A program made the translations under genes and the position numbers. Shown here one piece after another: positions 1-8,774 of a stretch of 64,000 nucleotides of DNA. This DNA comes from DASQFU01 sp035632955 (GTDB lineage Bacteria > Eisenbacteria > RBG-16-71-46): NCBI GenBank assembly GCA_035632955.1, contig DASQFU010000008.1, positions 1 to 64,000 of the forward strand. The letters are read 5' to 3'. The number at the start of each line of letters is the position of its first letter. Position 1 is the stretch's first letter. The notes under the pieces were generated by a model. The model had not been told where the DNA came from. It searched no databases and saw nothing but the letters and a program-made list of their open reading frames with translations.

Positions 1-946
1 TCCCGGTGACGACTTGTCCGTCGACTGGAACTGTCTCGCCCGGGCGGATGATGACGCGCTCGCCGACCTGGACCGACTCCGCTTCCACCTCGATCTCGCG
101 CCCGCCGCGCCGGACCAGCGCACGCGCCGGACGCAGCTTGAGCAAGGCATGCAGCGCACGGCGGGTGCGCCCCATGGTGTAGACCTCGAGCGTGTTGCTG
201 AGCGAGAACAGGAACATCAGCACCGCGGCCTCGAACACGTAACCGATGATGGCCGCGCCCGCCGCCGCCAGGATCATCAGCAGGTTGACGTCGAAGCGAA
301 AACGCGCGAGCGCCTTGAACGTCGAACGCAGCGCGAACCAACCTCCGCACAGCGCCGAGACGAAGTACGCGGCGTAGGGCCACGCGGCCGGCGCGTCCGT
401 CCGCTCGAGCACCATGCCGGCGACGAGCAACACCAGACACGCCGCGGCGAGCGTCGCCATCGCCCGATTCTTGGCGTAGTGCGCCTGCTCGGCGGGCGAG
501 AAGCTGGCGCCCCAGGGCTTGGTGCCGGCGAACGGTCGCACCAGCTCCGCCATATCGGCGGGGACTCGCGTCCGCGCGAGACCGATCCGGCCCGGGTCGG
601 CGGTGACGCTGAACTCCTCGGCTCCGGCCGCCGGCACACGACCGAGTCGCAATGCGCACTCGTCGCATGCGCCCGGAGCTTGCCGTCGCTCGCAGTAGGT
701 GACCCGCTGCGCGAACAGGGCGGCCACCTCGTCGGCGAGCGCGTTGAGCTGGTCGAGCTCGACCAGCGCGGGTTGATAACGCACCGTCACCGTGCTGTCG
801 CGGAAATTGGCTTCAATCGCCACCACGCCGGGGCTGTGGCGCAGGCGGTCGAACAGGATCTCGAGGCAGCCCTCGCCCTCCGCGATCACCGGCAGGTGGT
901 GCGAATCCTCGCCGTTGGCGAGTGGGCGCGCGACGGGAGTGGTCAT
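1..946 (-). CDS. Heavy-metal P-type ATPase, N-terminal part (runs off window edge)
   Basis: About 315 codons of the N-terminus are present; the rest lies to the left of the window. Residues 18-80 look like a degenerate HMA fold without the CxxC metal motif. They are followed by Cys85, Cys94 and Cys97, a possible alternative metal site. Hydrophobic segments fall at about 163-180, 188-206, 220-235 and 237-257. The frame ends in the actuator-domain signature PGETVPVDG (302-310), which is diagnostic of P1B-type pumps. The catalytic DKTG and the CPx motif are outside the window, so the metal cannot be named. I chose the ATG at 946; no strong ribosome site is visible. The gene lies next to a CusCBA-like pump and an HMA protein, which suggests export of copper, silver or a similar cation from the cytoplasm. 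Confidence 0.9.
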   Translation of the reverse strand, partial: MTTPVARPLANGEDSHHLPVIAEGEGCLEILFDRLRHSPGVVAIEANFRDSTVTVRYQPALVELDQLNALADEVAALFAQRVTYCERRQAPGACDECALRLGRVPAAGAEEFSVTADPGRIGLARTRVPADMAELVRPFAGTKPWGASFSPAEQAHYAKNRAMATLAAACLVLLVAGMVLERTDAPAAWPYAAYFVSALCGGWFALRSTFKALARFRFDVNLLMILAAAGAAIIGYVFEAAVLMFLFSLSNTLEVYTMGRTRRALHALLKLRPARALVRRGGREIEVEAESVQVGERVIIRPGETVPVDGQVVTG

Positions 947-1031
947 CCGCGAGACGTTAGCACAGGGTTCGGACGGGCCCTGCGCGAGTGGTCCGGTCTC
1001 GGCCGAACCGGCTGGTTCACTACCCCGCAAA

Positions 1032-1073
1032 CGAGAGACGGCCGCCCGAGCGCGCTCGGACGGCCGTCTCTCG
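1032..1073. terminator. Long near-perfect hairpin between two minus-strand genes
   Basis: A 13-bp perfect stem (1032-1044 with 1061-1073) encloses one mismatch and a further self-complementary core (1046-1059). It starts 13 bases past the stop codon of the cytochrome gene, with a short T-rich tail on the minus strand. It probably ends that transcript before the P-type ATPase gene; it could act in both directions. Confidence 0.5.
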
Positions 1074-1085
1074 ACGTCGGTCGTT

Positions 1086-3902
1086 CTAGCGGATGCGGAC
1101 GAGAGGTCTCACCCAGGTTCCGGTCTCGGTGCGCATGCGCACGAAATACATTCCGACGCCCGCCTCGCCTCCGTCGTTGCGGCGGCCGTTCCACTCCACG
1201 CTCCACCGCCCCGCCTCGAAACGACGCCCGTGCGCGAGGTCGCGCACCTCACGACCCAGCACGTCGTAGACGACGACGTCCACCGCCGCGGCGCGCGCGA
1301 GCGTGAACAGCACTTCCGCGCGCTGCTTGAACGGATTCGGGCTCACCCGCTCCAGTCCGTTTCTCGCGCCTTCCACGCCGTCCCCGACGGCCACGTTCAG
1401 CGGCGTCGAGAGCGGATCCCCGGAGAGGCTGCCCGCATCCAGCTCGTCACCGTCGCGATAGCTGTCGCGATCCCGGTCGTTCCCCATCCGATGGCCGCTG
1501 CCACGCGGCACGCCGGTCACGGTCACGGCGTGGGCCGGATCGGTCGCCAGCGCCAGCAACTGAGCCGTCGTCAGGTTCGACGCCGACGCCTTGTCAGGCT
1601 GCCATGCATCGCCACCCAGGTATTCCCAGCCACGCGGCTGCGTCCCGACCCGGCCCTTGGCGATGACGTCGATGTTGCCCGCGGCGAACTGACTGCGCAG
1701 CGTGTCAACGCGTGACGCTCCCTCGGGATTCGATGCGCCGTCGAACGTCACCTGCACGCCTACGGCCGGCGCCGTGCCGGTCGGGAACGCCATCAGGAAC
1801 GCTGCAACGTCACGGCGCGCGGGATGCGCGATGCCGGTGTCCGGATTGAAGCTGAACTGCGGGAGCCGGAGGAAGTTGAACAGGTTGTCGATCGCACCGT
1901 CGTGCGTGAATCCGGTGCCGCGCTTGCTGCTCGCGCCGGTCTCGTCGGTGAAGCCCGTCTTGCGATACAGATTTCGGAGCTGCGGCACCTTGAGGTCCTG
2001 GTCTTCGAATAGCAGCGAGTCGGGCACCATCACGCGGTTGGTGCCGGCCGGCAACGAATGGCAGTCGACGCACCGGTTGCTGCCGGAGATCGGGGTGTTG
2101 AGGAAGAACGTCTCGCCGTCGGCCGGGCTCGGTGCGCCGGCGTAGTCCGGCAGCGTGTTGTCGAGGAACCGGTGCGGGTTGGGCGGATTGGCGAGCGGCA
2201 TCGCGAAGTCGTTGAACGCCGTCATCTCGCTGTCGGGAAGCTGGGCGGAGCGTCCCATCAGGGAAACGAACGCACCATTGAAGGCGGACAGGTTCACACG
2301 ATCACCGCGCCAATGCAGCGGCTCGGTGTTCGTCATGCCGCGCAGCGTCTGCGTGGTCATCGGACCCTTTTGCGGATCGAAGCCTTCGAGTCCGAGCGGA
2401 TTGGAGACCGGCGGATCGATGTATTCGGCGAACGGATCCCCGAGATCCCAGGCCAGGTTGTCCATGTCTCCGAAGATGTGACATGACGCGCACGCCTGAT
2501 CGCCGTGTCCGGAGGTGGAGCCGCCGTAGAAAAACTTGCGTCCGTTGACGATTGCATCGGGCGTCGGGTCGAAGCCGATCCGGGTGACGTGCAGCGAAAC
2601 CAGGCTGTCCGACGACAACGTCTGAAGCTGGTTGTGGAACCGGCCGACGACGTAGATCCGGCCGCGCGGCTCGTCGAGCACCATCCCGCTCGGCCCCCGG
2701 ATCGTCGGCACGCGCGCCAGGATCTGGTTGGCTCCGGCGCCCGGGTTCAGCACCGCGAGCCGGTTGTTGGAGAACGCGGTCACGTACACGCGCTGGTTGT
2801 TGCTGGAAAACGCCACCGCGGTGGGGATGCCGAGCGCCGAGTCCACTTCGGCTTGCGGCCCGGGAGTGACCGTGTAGTTGATGTGCGGATTGAGCAGCCG
2901 CTGGGAAAGCGTGCCGGCGGGCGTGACGTAGCTGATCCGCGTGTCGACGAGGTAGCCGCGCAGCTTGGGCTCGAAGCGCAATTGATTGCGGCCCTCGGTG
3001 CCGACCGACACCAGGCGTCCGTCGGGCGCCACGGCGACGTTGTAGTTCACGCTGCCGAGGCCGCTGAAGTTGCGGCTCACCGTGTTGGTCGTGGTGTTGA
3101 TCTCGGAGACGTCCGCGTCCGGCATCGTGTACTTGACCTTCGAGCTCCACAGCTTGCCGTACTCGTCGTACCAGCCTGCGCCCTCGCCGCCAAACGCCAG
3201 GTACTGAACGATGCCGCCGACATCGGGCGGAGCGATGTGACCGTGTTTGTTGTTGATGTCGCGGGGGAAATCGGGGTCGTCGGGAATCGAATCGGCGACT
3301 TCCGCCGCCGTAAGCACCGTGGTCCGGTTGCCGGCGTTGAAGATCGCCGCGAACACGAGCGTGCCCGCGGCGTTCTTCGCGAGCGCGCGCGGCATCCGCC
3401 CCGCCACGGGGATGGTCGTGACGAGCCCCAACGTCGTCGAGTCGTAGACCCTGATCGCGTCTTCCTGCGACACGCTCACGTACGCATGCTCCGACGGGCC
3501 CGCGAACACGATGTCACTCGGCTCGTCGCCGACCCGCAGCGTCGCTTTCACGTGCTTGGTCGTGAGGTCGACGATACTGACGTTGTCCGAGAGATGATTG
3601 ACGACCCAAGCTTCGGTGTTGCTGCGCGCGGCCACCGACACCGGCTCGAGCCCCACCGGGATCTCCGCGATCCGCTCCGGCGTCGGCGTGGTCAGATCGA
3701 AAACCGTCAGGTGGTTGTCGGGCGTGCTGACGACGAGCAGCCGCGTTCCGTCCGGTGTCAGAACCGCCGGATGCACGTGCGAGCTCTCGAAGTGGGTGAA
3801 ATCGGGGTCGGTCTGGGTCCGGGAGACGAGATGTCGAGGAGCGACCGCGATCCCCACCGCCAAGGCCGAAAGCGCGAACAGCAGCGTGAAGCGACGAACC
3901 AT
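1086..3902 (-). CDS. Secreted beta-propeller/di-haem cytochrome c protein with FlgD-like C-terminal domain
   Basis: 938 aa. A signal peptide (MVRRFTLLFALSALAVG) is followed by YVTN/NHL-like beta-propeller repeats over roughly residues 30-470. Two c-type haem motifs follow, CASCH near 470 and CVDCH near 610, in a region resembling MauG/cytochrome c peroxidase-like proteins. The last ~85 residues (from NPFKQRAEVLF) form a FlgD-like Ig domain ending in PLVRIR, the kind of C-terminal surface-sorting domain seen in several diderm candidate phyla. The start at 3902 is favoured because a GGGAG ribosome site sits about 8 bases upstream and the signal peptide begins there; the open frame itself continues further upstream. 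The role is inferred as extracytoplasmic redox or electron transfer. It lies between metal-transport genes, so a link to metal redox is possible but unproven. Confidence 0.85.
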   Translation of the reverse strand: MVRRFTLLFALSALAVGIAVAPRHLVSRTQTDPDFTHFESSHVHPAVLTPDGTRLLVVSTPDNHLTVFDLTTPTPERIAEIPVGLEPVSVAARSNTEAWVVNHLSDNVSIVDLTTKHVKATLRVGDEPSDIVFAGPSEHAYVSVSQEDAIRVYDSTTLGLVTTIPVAGRMPRALAKNAAGTLVFAAIFNAGNRTTVLTAAEVADSIPDDPDFPRDINNKHGHIAPPDVGGIVQYLAFGGEGAGWYDEYGKLWSSKVKYTMPDADVSEINTTTNTVSRNFSGLGSVNYNVAVAPDGRLVSVGTEGRNQLRFEPKLRGYLVDTRISYVTPAGTLSQRLLNPHINYTVTPGPQAEVDSALGIPTAVAFSSNNQRVYVTAFSNNRLAVLNPGAGANQILARVPTIRGPSGMVLDEPRGRIYVVGRFHNQLQTLSSDSLVSLHVTRIGFDPTPDAIVNGRKFFYGGSTSGHGDQACASCHIFGDMDNLAWDLGDPFAEYIDPPVSNPLGLEGFDPQKGPMTTQTLRGMTNTEPLHWRGDRVNLSAFNGAFVSLMGRSAQLPDSEMTAFNDFAMPLANPPNPHRFLDNTLPDYAGAPSPADGETFFLNTPISGSNRCVDCHSLPAGTNRVMVPDSLLFEDQDLKVPQLRNLYRKTGFTDETGASSKRGTGFTHDGAIDNLFNFLRLPQFSFNPDTGIAHPARRDVAAFLMAFPTGTAPAVGVQVTFDGASNPEGASRVDTLRSQFAAGNIDVIAKGRVGTQPRGWEYLGGDAWQPDKASASNLTTAQLLALATDPAHAVTVTGVPRGSGHRMGNDRDRDSYRDGDELDAGSLSGDPLSTPLNVAVGDGVEGARNGLERVSPNPFKQRAEVLFTLARAAAVDVVVYDVLGREVRDLAHGRRFEAGRWSVEWNGRRNDGGEAGVGMYFVRMRTETGTWVRPLVRIR

Positions 3903-4196
3903 GACGGTACTCCCGGGGGTCGACGAATCGCGGCGGACAGGCGGTAGTCCGGGACGGCCGAAAATCGGAAAAAAGCCCGAGCATTCTATCATCGGCTGCG
4001 CGGTTCCCACAGTGGCAACTCGTTCCGCCGACATTTTTTCGCGTCCGGCCGCCCGCCAGCAAGGGGTGAGGCGTGGGAAGAAGGGTGGAAGCGCTCGCAC
4101 GCGACGCGATACTGCCCCTCCGGGCAGGACTTCAGCTTGCGATCGCGCGACTGACCGAACCTGAGCCGAAGGCTCAGTTCGAGGCCCGGATTCCGA

Positions 4197-4547
4197 TCAC
4201 TTCGGCACGATAGCGGCGAGGAAGCCCGGCCCAGCGCGCTGGATGGCGCCGACCAGGCTGCTGTCGGGAAGCGACCGGTCGCAGACGACGTAGGCCCGAT
4301 CCTGCTGTATGCGCACCTCGGACGCCGAGACGCCGGGGAGACTCGCGAGGTTGCCCTGGACCCGAGCCGCACAGCCGCCGCAGGTCATACCCGAGACCTC
4401 GATCGTGACGACCCGCTCTCCCGAACGCGCGGCGAGCCGTTCCTGGCTCGGCAGGCTGCGGAGCTCACGGAACAGCCACGGCCCACCCACCGCCAGGAGC
4501 AGGACGGCGGCAACGATCGCGATGCTGTTCCAAGGAGATGTCTTCAC
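4197..4547 (-). CDS. Membrane-anchored heavy-metal-associated (HMA) domain protein
   Basis: 116 aa. Residues 8-26 form one membrane or signal-anchor helix. The rest is a ferredoxin-like HMA domain with the canonical metal site MTCGGCA (Met54, Cys56, Cys59). HMA domains of this type bind Cu(I), Hg(II), Zn or Cd and pass the ion to a P-type ATPase or efflux pump. The predicted topology puts the metal site outside the cytoplasm, as in MerP-like proteins. It lies downstream of the NicO-family permease on the same strand, with a 233-bp gap that holds no other gene. A small bulged hairpin (4157-4180) follows the stop and might be its terminator. The exact metal cannot be read from the sequence. Confidence 0.85.
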   Translation of the reverse strand: MKTSPWNSIAIVAAVLLLAVGGPWLFRELRSLPSQERLAARSGERVVTIEVSGMTCGGCAARVQGNLASLPGVSASEVRIQQDRAYVVCDRSLPDSSLVGAIQRAGPGFLAAIVPK

Positions 4548-4780
4548 CAGAGGCCCTCATGTGCGGCGTCCCCGAAAGATAGCCCAACGCCCTGCAGGGC
4601 CAAAGCCAACCATACGTCCGCCGTGGTCTTGATGCCGTCTTGATGCGTGGGAGTCCCCTTGGAAGGAAAACGCACCTTCCTGTCCCGGCTGCTGGGGCCG
4701 CTCCGCCCTCTCGTCCACGAGCCCGCCCGAGCGTTTTCTGGTCGCGCTCGCGGCAAGCGTCATGGTTGCCACCTAATCGC

Positions 4781-5584
4781 TCAATGGGCGCGGCTGCAGA
4801 AGGCCTTCGCCAGCAGCACCGCGCCAAGGGTCGTGATCAACACGGCGCTGACGCGCGGGACGTAGACCGCCAGTCCGCGCGAGTCGAACATGCGTGAAGC
4901 CCACTGGCCGGCCTGAACGAACAGGACGCCAATCGCGATCAAGGTCGCGGCGATGCCGAGACTCATCGCCCCGACAACTGCAATTCCGGCAGCCGGCCGC
5001 CCGAGATTGACCGCCGCCAGAAGCGCGGTAAGCGCCGCGGGACAGGGGACCAGCCCGCCCGAAGCGCCTACGGCCATCAAGGCCCACATTCCGAGCGGAT
5101 TCTTCCCATCAGGAAGGCGGACCTCATGGGTATGGCCATGGTGTGTGTGGCCGTGGGTGTGTTGTCCGAGTTCGTGTCCGTGGGTGTGAGCGTGCGCGTG
5201 GTCGTGCGCATGGTCATGAGCGTGCTCATCGGCATGCTCGTGGCAGGTAAGCCCGGCACGCGACAGCAACCCGAACGAAGTTCGGATCATCCAGAGTCCG
5301 ACACCGAGCACGAGGATCCCCGAGACGATCTCGAGCCACCGGGTCACCTCCGCAGTCGCGAACCTGCCGGCCAGCACCAGGGCGCCGATCGCGAGCAGGA
5401 AAACGATGAGCGTATGTGTGACGGTTACCACCAAGCCGAGCAGAAACGCATGTTGGACGCCGCCACGGGATGCCACCAGATAGGCGCCCATGATGGATTT
5501 GCCGTGGCCGGGTTCTAGGGCGTGGAGCGCTCCCAGACCGAAAGCAACGAGCAAGATCCAACCGAGATTTGCGGACCAATCCAT
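4781..5584 (-). CDS. NicO/RcnA-family metal permease with His-rich loop
   Basis: 267 aa, about six membrane segments. The N-terminal helix carries HALEPGHGKS (21-30), the hallmark HxxxPGHGK motif of the NicO/RcnA/UreH-type nickel-cobalt permease family. A hydrophilic loop (115-153) contains 18 histidines in 39 residues, far denser than the flanking sequence, and probably senses or buffers metal ions. The second half (GGLVPCPAALTALLAAVNLG) matches the paired pore repeat of the family. GGAGG four bases before the ATG at 5584 supports the start. It follows the RND pump gene by 34 bp, so co-transcription with the efflux genes is likely. Family members either export Ni/Co (RcnA) or import Ni; the neighbours favour export, which is an inference. 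Confidence 0.88.
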   Translation of the reverse strand: MDWSANLGWILLVAFGLGALHALEPGHGKSIMGAYLVASRGGVQHAFLLGLVVTVTHTLIVFLLAIGALVLAGRFATAEVTRWLEIVSGILVLGVGLWMIRTSFGLLSRAGLTCHEHADEHAHDHAHDHAHAHTHGHELGQHTHGHTHHGHTHEVRLPDGKNPLGMWALMAVGASGGLVPCPAALTALLAAVNLGRPAAGIAVVGAMSLGIAATLIAIGVLFVQAGQWASRMFDSRGLAVYVPRVSAVLITTLGAVLLAKAFCSRAH

Positions 5585-5618
5585 GATTCCTCCGCCTACG
5601 GTGTACGGTTGAAACAGG

Positions 5619-8600
5619 TCAGATCTGAGCTGGCCGCTGTTCCAGGAGTGTGGCCTGATGCTCGGGGTCTCTCACTCGGCCGAGGATCACTCCACCCCAG
5701 CGCGCGAACAGCACTGGCACGACGACCATGTTGAGAAAGGTCGAGGTCAGGAGTCCGCCGAGGATTACCTGGCCCATCGGACTCTGGATCTCGTTACCAG
5801 GTTTTCCGCCTGCCAGAACGAGCGGGATGAGCGCCAGCCCCGCGCAGAGCGCCGTCATCAACACCGGCGCGAGCCGTTCGCGAGAGCCGCGGCGGACGGT
5901 TTCGGGAAGCGACACGCCTTCGGCCATCAAGTGCTGATAGTGGCTGACGAGAAGCACCCCGTTGCGGGTGGCGATGCCAAAGAGCGTGATGAACCCGACG
6001 AGCGCGGCCACGCTCAAAGTTCCGCTGCCGAGCGCCACCGCGAAGACGCCGCCGATGAGCGCCAGGGGCAGGTTGACGAGCACGATCAGCGTGTGGCGGT
6101 GGTTTCGGAAGGCGACGTAGAGCAGGGCATACATCGCGAGCAGTATGAGCACCGAGAGCACGGCGAGGGTTCGGACACTCGAGGCCGCCTGCTCGAACTG
6201 GCCACCGTACGTGACCCGGTATCCCGGAGGCAGGGTTAGCCCGCGATCGAGCCGACGCTGAGCTTCCTCGACGGTGCCCGCCAGGTCCGCGCCGGAGACG
6301 TTGGCCGTGATCATTGCGATTCGTTCCACGTTCTCGCGGCGGACCATGCTTGGTCCGAGATCGAAGCGTGCGCGAGCCACCTCGCCGAGTCGAATGGTCG
6401 TTCCCGGAGCTGTCGTAACCGGCAAGGCTTCGAGCTGTTCGCGATGCATCCGATGTTGTTCGGGAAAGCGCACCACCACCCGCGAGACGATGCCGTCCTC
6501 GATGACCTCGCCGACTGCGGTTCCTTGGAAGAGAGACTCGACCGTGCGCGCGAGCGAGGCGGCGGTCAGGCCATATCGGGCCATGGCAGTGCGATCGAAA
6601 TCGATGAGAAGCTGTGGCACGCTCGCCTGCTCCTGATTGCTGAGGTCGACGATTCCCGGCACCCCGCGCAGCAGTTGCTCGGCGCGGGCCGAGAGGCCAC
6701 GCAAGACTGCCAAGTCTGGGCCAAAAATCTTGACCGCCAGGTTCGACTTGCTGCCCGAGACCATGTGGTCGATCCGGTGGCTGATCGGCTGGCCAAAACT
6801 CACCTCGGCACCGGGAATGGTCGAAACCGCCTTGCGCATCACGGCCAAGAGCACTTCCTTCGGCCGACCGGGCTTCAGCACGACTTCCATCTCGGAAGCG
6901 TTGACGCCTTGCACGTGCTCGTCCTTCTCAGCCCGGCCCGTGCGCCGGCTCGTCGAGACCACCTCCGAGAACGACAGGAGTGACCTCTCCACCTCCCGGC
7001 CAATGGCATCGCTCTCCTCGAGCGTGATGCCGGGGGCGCTCACGACCGAGACGGTGAGCGAACCCTCGTTGAAGGGCGGCAGAAAACTCCGTCCGAGCAG
7101 TGGCAGGATCGCCAGTGCCGCTAGGAATAGGACCCCAGTAACGATGTATACGACTCGGGACCGACTCATCACCCAGTCGAGGTCCCGCTCGTAACGCTGC
7201 TTGAGGGTGCGAAGCAGCCATGGTTCGTCACGATCGATCGCCTTCGAGGCCGGCAACAGCAGGTAGCAGAGCACTGGCGTCACGGTCAGCGAGACCAAGA
7301 AGGATGCGGCCAGGGCCGCGATGTATGCGAATCCGAGCGGCTGCAGCAGCCGGCCCTCGATACCCGGCAACACGAACAGCGGCAGGAAAACCAGCACGAT
7401 GATGAGCGTGGCGAAAAAGATCGGGTTGCTGACCTCCGAGGTCCCAGCGAAGACCACGTCCAGGGCTGACCGGCGCGCCTCCTCGTCCTTCCGGCGCTCC
7501 TCCCGCAGTCGGCGGAACACGTTCTCCACCGCAATGATCGCGTCATCTACCAAAGCGCCGATGGCAATCGTCAGCCCGCCAAGTGACATCGTGTTGATGG
7601 TCCCGCCGAAGAGGGAGATGGTGAGAATGCCGGCAAGCAATGACAGCGGAATGGCAAGGGCCGAGATGGCCGTCGTACGGATGTTCCCGAGAAACAGGAA
7701 GAGGATGATCACCACGAGGATGGCTCCATCGCGGAGGGCTGCCGTGACGTTCTCGATCGCGACGTGAATGAAATCGGCTTGTCGGAAGTTCTCCTTCTCG
7801 ATCACCACGCCTTCGGGAAGGCTGCGCTGTAGTCGGAGGAGCGCCTGATCGATCTCACGCGTCAATGCGATCGTGTTCGCGCCCGGCTGCTTTTGGACGC
7901 TTAGGATGACCGCGGGCTGCGCCTTGTAGGCGGCGGTACCACGCTTCGGTTCGGCACCTTCACGCACGACACCGAGGTCTCCTACCGTGATGGGAATGCC
8001 TCCCTCTGCCACGCGGACGACCGCCGAGGACAGATCCTGCACACCACGTGCTCGGCCCAGGCCACGGACCAGGTACTCTTGACCCTGATCCACGTGAAAT
8101 CCGGCCGCCGGACTCTGCGTAACCTGGCCGAGCTGTTCGGCGACCTCGTCCACGCTCACCGCACGCTGGGCGAGCGCCGCCGGGTCGAGCTCAACCTGGA
8201 ACTCGCGAACGTCGCCGCCGATCGGCACCACCTGCGAGATGCCTGGGATGGCCAATAGGCTCCGGCGCAGAGTGGTTTCGGCTATGCGCCGCAGCTCCAT
8301 CGGAGGAATCGCGGCCGCGCGTGAGGTGAGGGCGATGAAGGTGATCTCGCCCATGATCGAGCTGATCGGCCCGAGCTCCGGCGACTCGACGTGGGACGGC
8401 AGGCTGACACCTTGCACGCGCTCGGCCACGACCTGTCGCGCCCGGTAGACGTCCTCCCCCCACTCGAACTCCACCCAGATAACGGAGATTCCGACCGCGG
8501 AGACCGACCTTACTCGCCGCACGCCGGGGGCGCCGTTGAGCGTGGACTCGAGCGGAAAAGTGACCAGCAGCTCGACTTCCTCCGGGGCCATGCCTGGGCC

Positions 8601-8756
8601 TTCGGTGATCACGGTCACGGTCGGTGCTGTAAGGTCGGGAAAGATGTCTACCGGCATCCGCGTAACCCACAGAGACCCCAAGATGAGAAGCAGCCCGGCC
8701 AGGACGAGCACGACCGTGCGATGCAGGAGGGCGAGGCGAATCAGATGATTGAGCAT
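5619..8756 (-). CDS. CusA/CzcA-type heavy-metal RND efflux permease
   Basis: 1045 aa, full length for the RND family (12 helices, two large periplasmic loops). The first helix at 13-30 is followed by MPVDIFPDL. GEDVYRARQVV (100-110) corresponds to the GxDxYxARxxV signature of the heavy-metal subfamily. The helix-4 motif AIGALVDDAIIAVEN near residue 400 carries the acidic proton-relay residues and resembles CusA/CzcA more than drug pumps. The ATG at 8756 is preceded by GAGGAG six bases upstream, so it is preferred over the TTG directly before it. It would form a tripartite pump with the adaptor and outer-membrane channel encoded just upstream, moving metal ions (Cu/Ag or Co/Zn/Cd) to the exterior. 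Which metal is not decidable from what I can see. Confidence 0.95.
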   Translation of the reverse strand: MLNHLIRLALLHRTVVLVLAGLLLILGSLWVTRMPVDIFPDLTAPTVTVITEGPGMAPEEVELLVTFPLESTLNGAPGVRRVRSVSAVGISVIWVEFEWGEDVYRARQVVAERVQGVSLPSHVESPELGPISSIMGEITFIALTSRAAAIPPMELRRIAETTLRRSLLAIPGISQVVPIGGDVREFQVELDPAALAQRAVSVDEVAEQLGQVTQSPAAGFHVDQGQEYLVRGLGRARGVQDLSSAVVRVAEGGIPITVGDLGVVREGAEPKRGTAAYKAQPAVILSVQKQPGANTIALTREIDQALLRLQRSLPEGVVIEKENFRQADFIHVAIENVTAALRDGAILVVIILFLFLGNIRTTAISALAIPLSLLAGILTISLFGGTINTMSLGGLTIAIGALVDDAIIAVENVFRRLREERRKDEEARRSALDVVFAGTSEVSNPIFFATLIIVLVFLPLFVLPGIEGRLLQPLGFAYIAALAASFLVSLTVTPVLCYLLLPASKAIDRDEPWLLRTLKQRYERDLDWVMSRSRVVYIVTGVLFLAALAILPLLGRSFLPPFNEGSLTVSVVSAPGITLEESDAIGREVERSLLSFSEVVSTSRRTGRAEKDEHVQGVNASEMEVVLKPGRPKEVLLAVMRKAVSTIPGAEVSFGQPISHRIDHMVSGSKSNLAVKIFGPDLAVLRGLSARAEQLLRGVPGIVDLSNQEQASVPQLLIDFDRTAMARYGLTAASLARTVESLFQGTAVGEVIEDGIVSRVVVRFPEQHRMHREQLEALPVTTAPGTTIRLGEVARARFDLGPSMVRRENVERIAMITANVSGADLAGTVEEAQRRLDRGLTLPPGYRVTYGGQFEQAASSVRTLAVLSVLILLAMYALLYVAFRNHRHTLIVLVNLPLALIGGVFAVALGSGTLSVAALVGFITLFGIATRNGVLLVSHYQHLMAEGVSLPETVRRGSRERLAPVLMTALCAGLALIPLVLAGGKPGNEIQSPMGQVILGGLLTSTFLNMVVVPVLFARWGGVILGRVRDPEHQATLLEQRPAQI

Positions 8757-8774
8757 CAAGTTCTCCTCGCAGCG

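Noticed and set aside
14..1306. 430-codon open frame on the plus strand
   Set aside because: Antisense to the P-type ATPase, whose frame is clearly coding; the plus-strand product is Arg/His/Glu-rich low-complexity sequence typical of shadow frames in GC-rich DNA.
2505..3947. 480-codon open frame on the plus strand
   Set aside because: Antisense to the propeller-cytochrome gene, no start context and Arg/Val/Asp-rich composition; a shadow.
4157..4180. Bulged hairpin after the HMA gene
   Set aside because: Possible weak terminator, but the stem is short and no T tract follows, so it is mentioned only in the gene entry.
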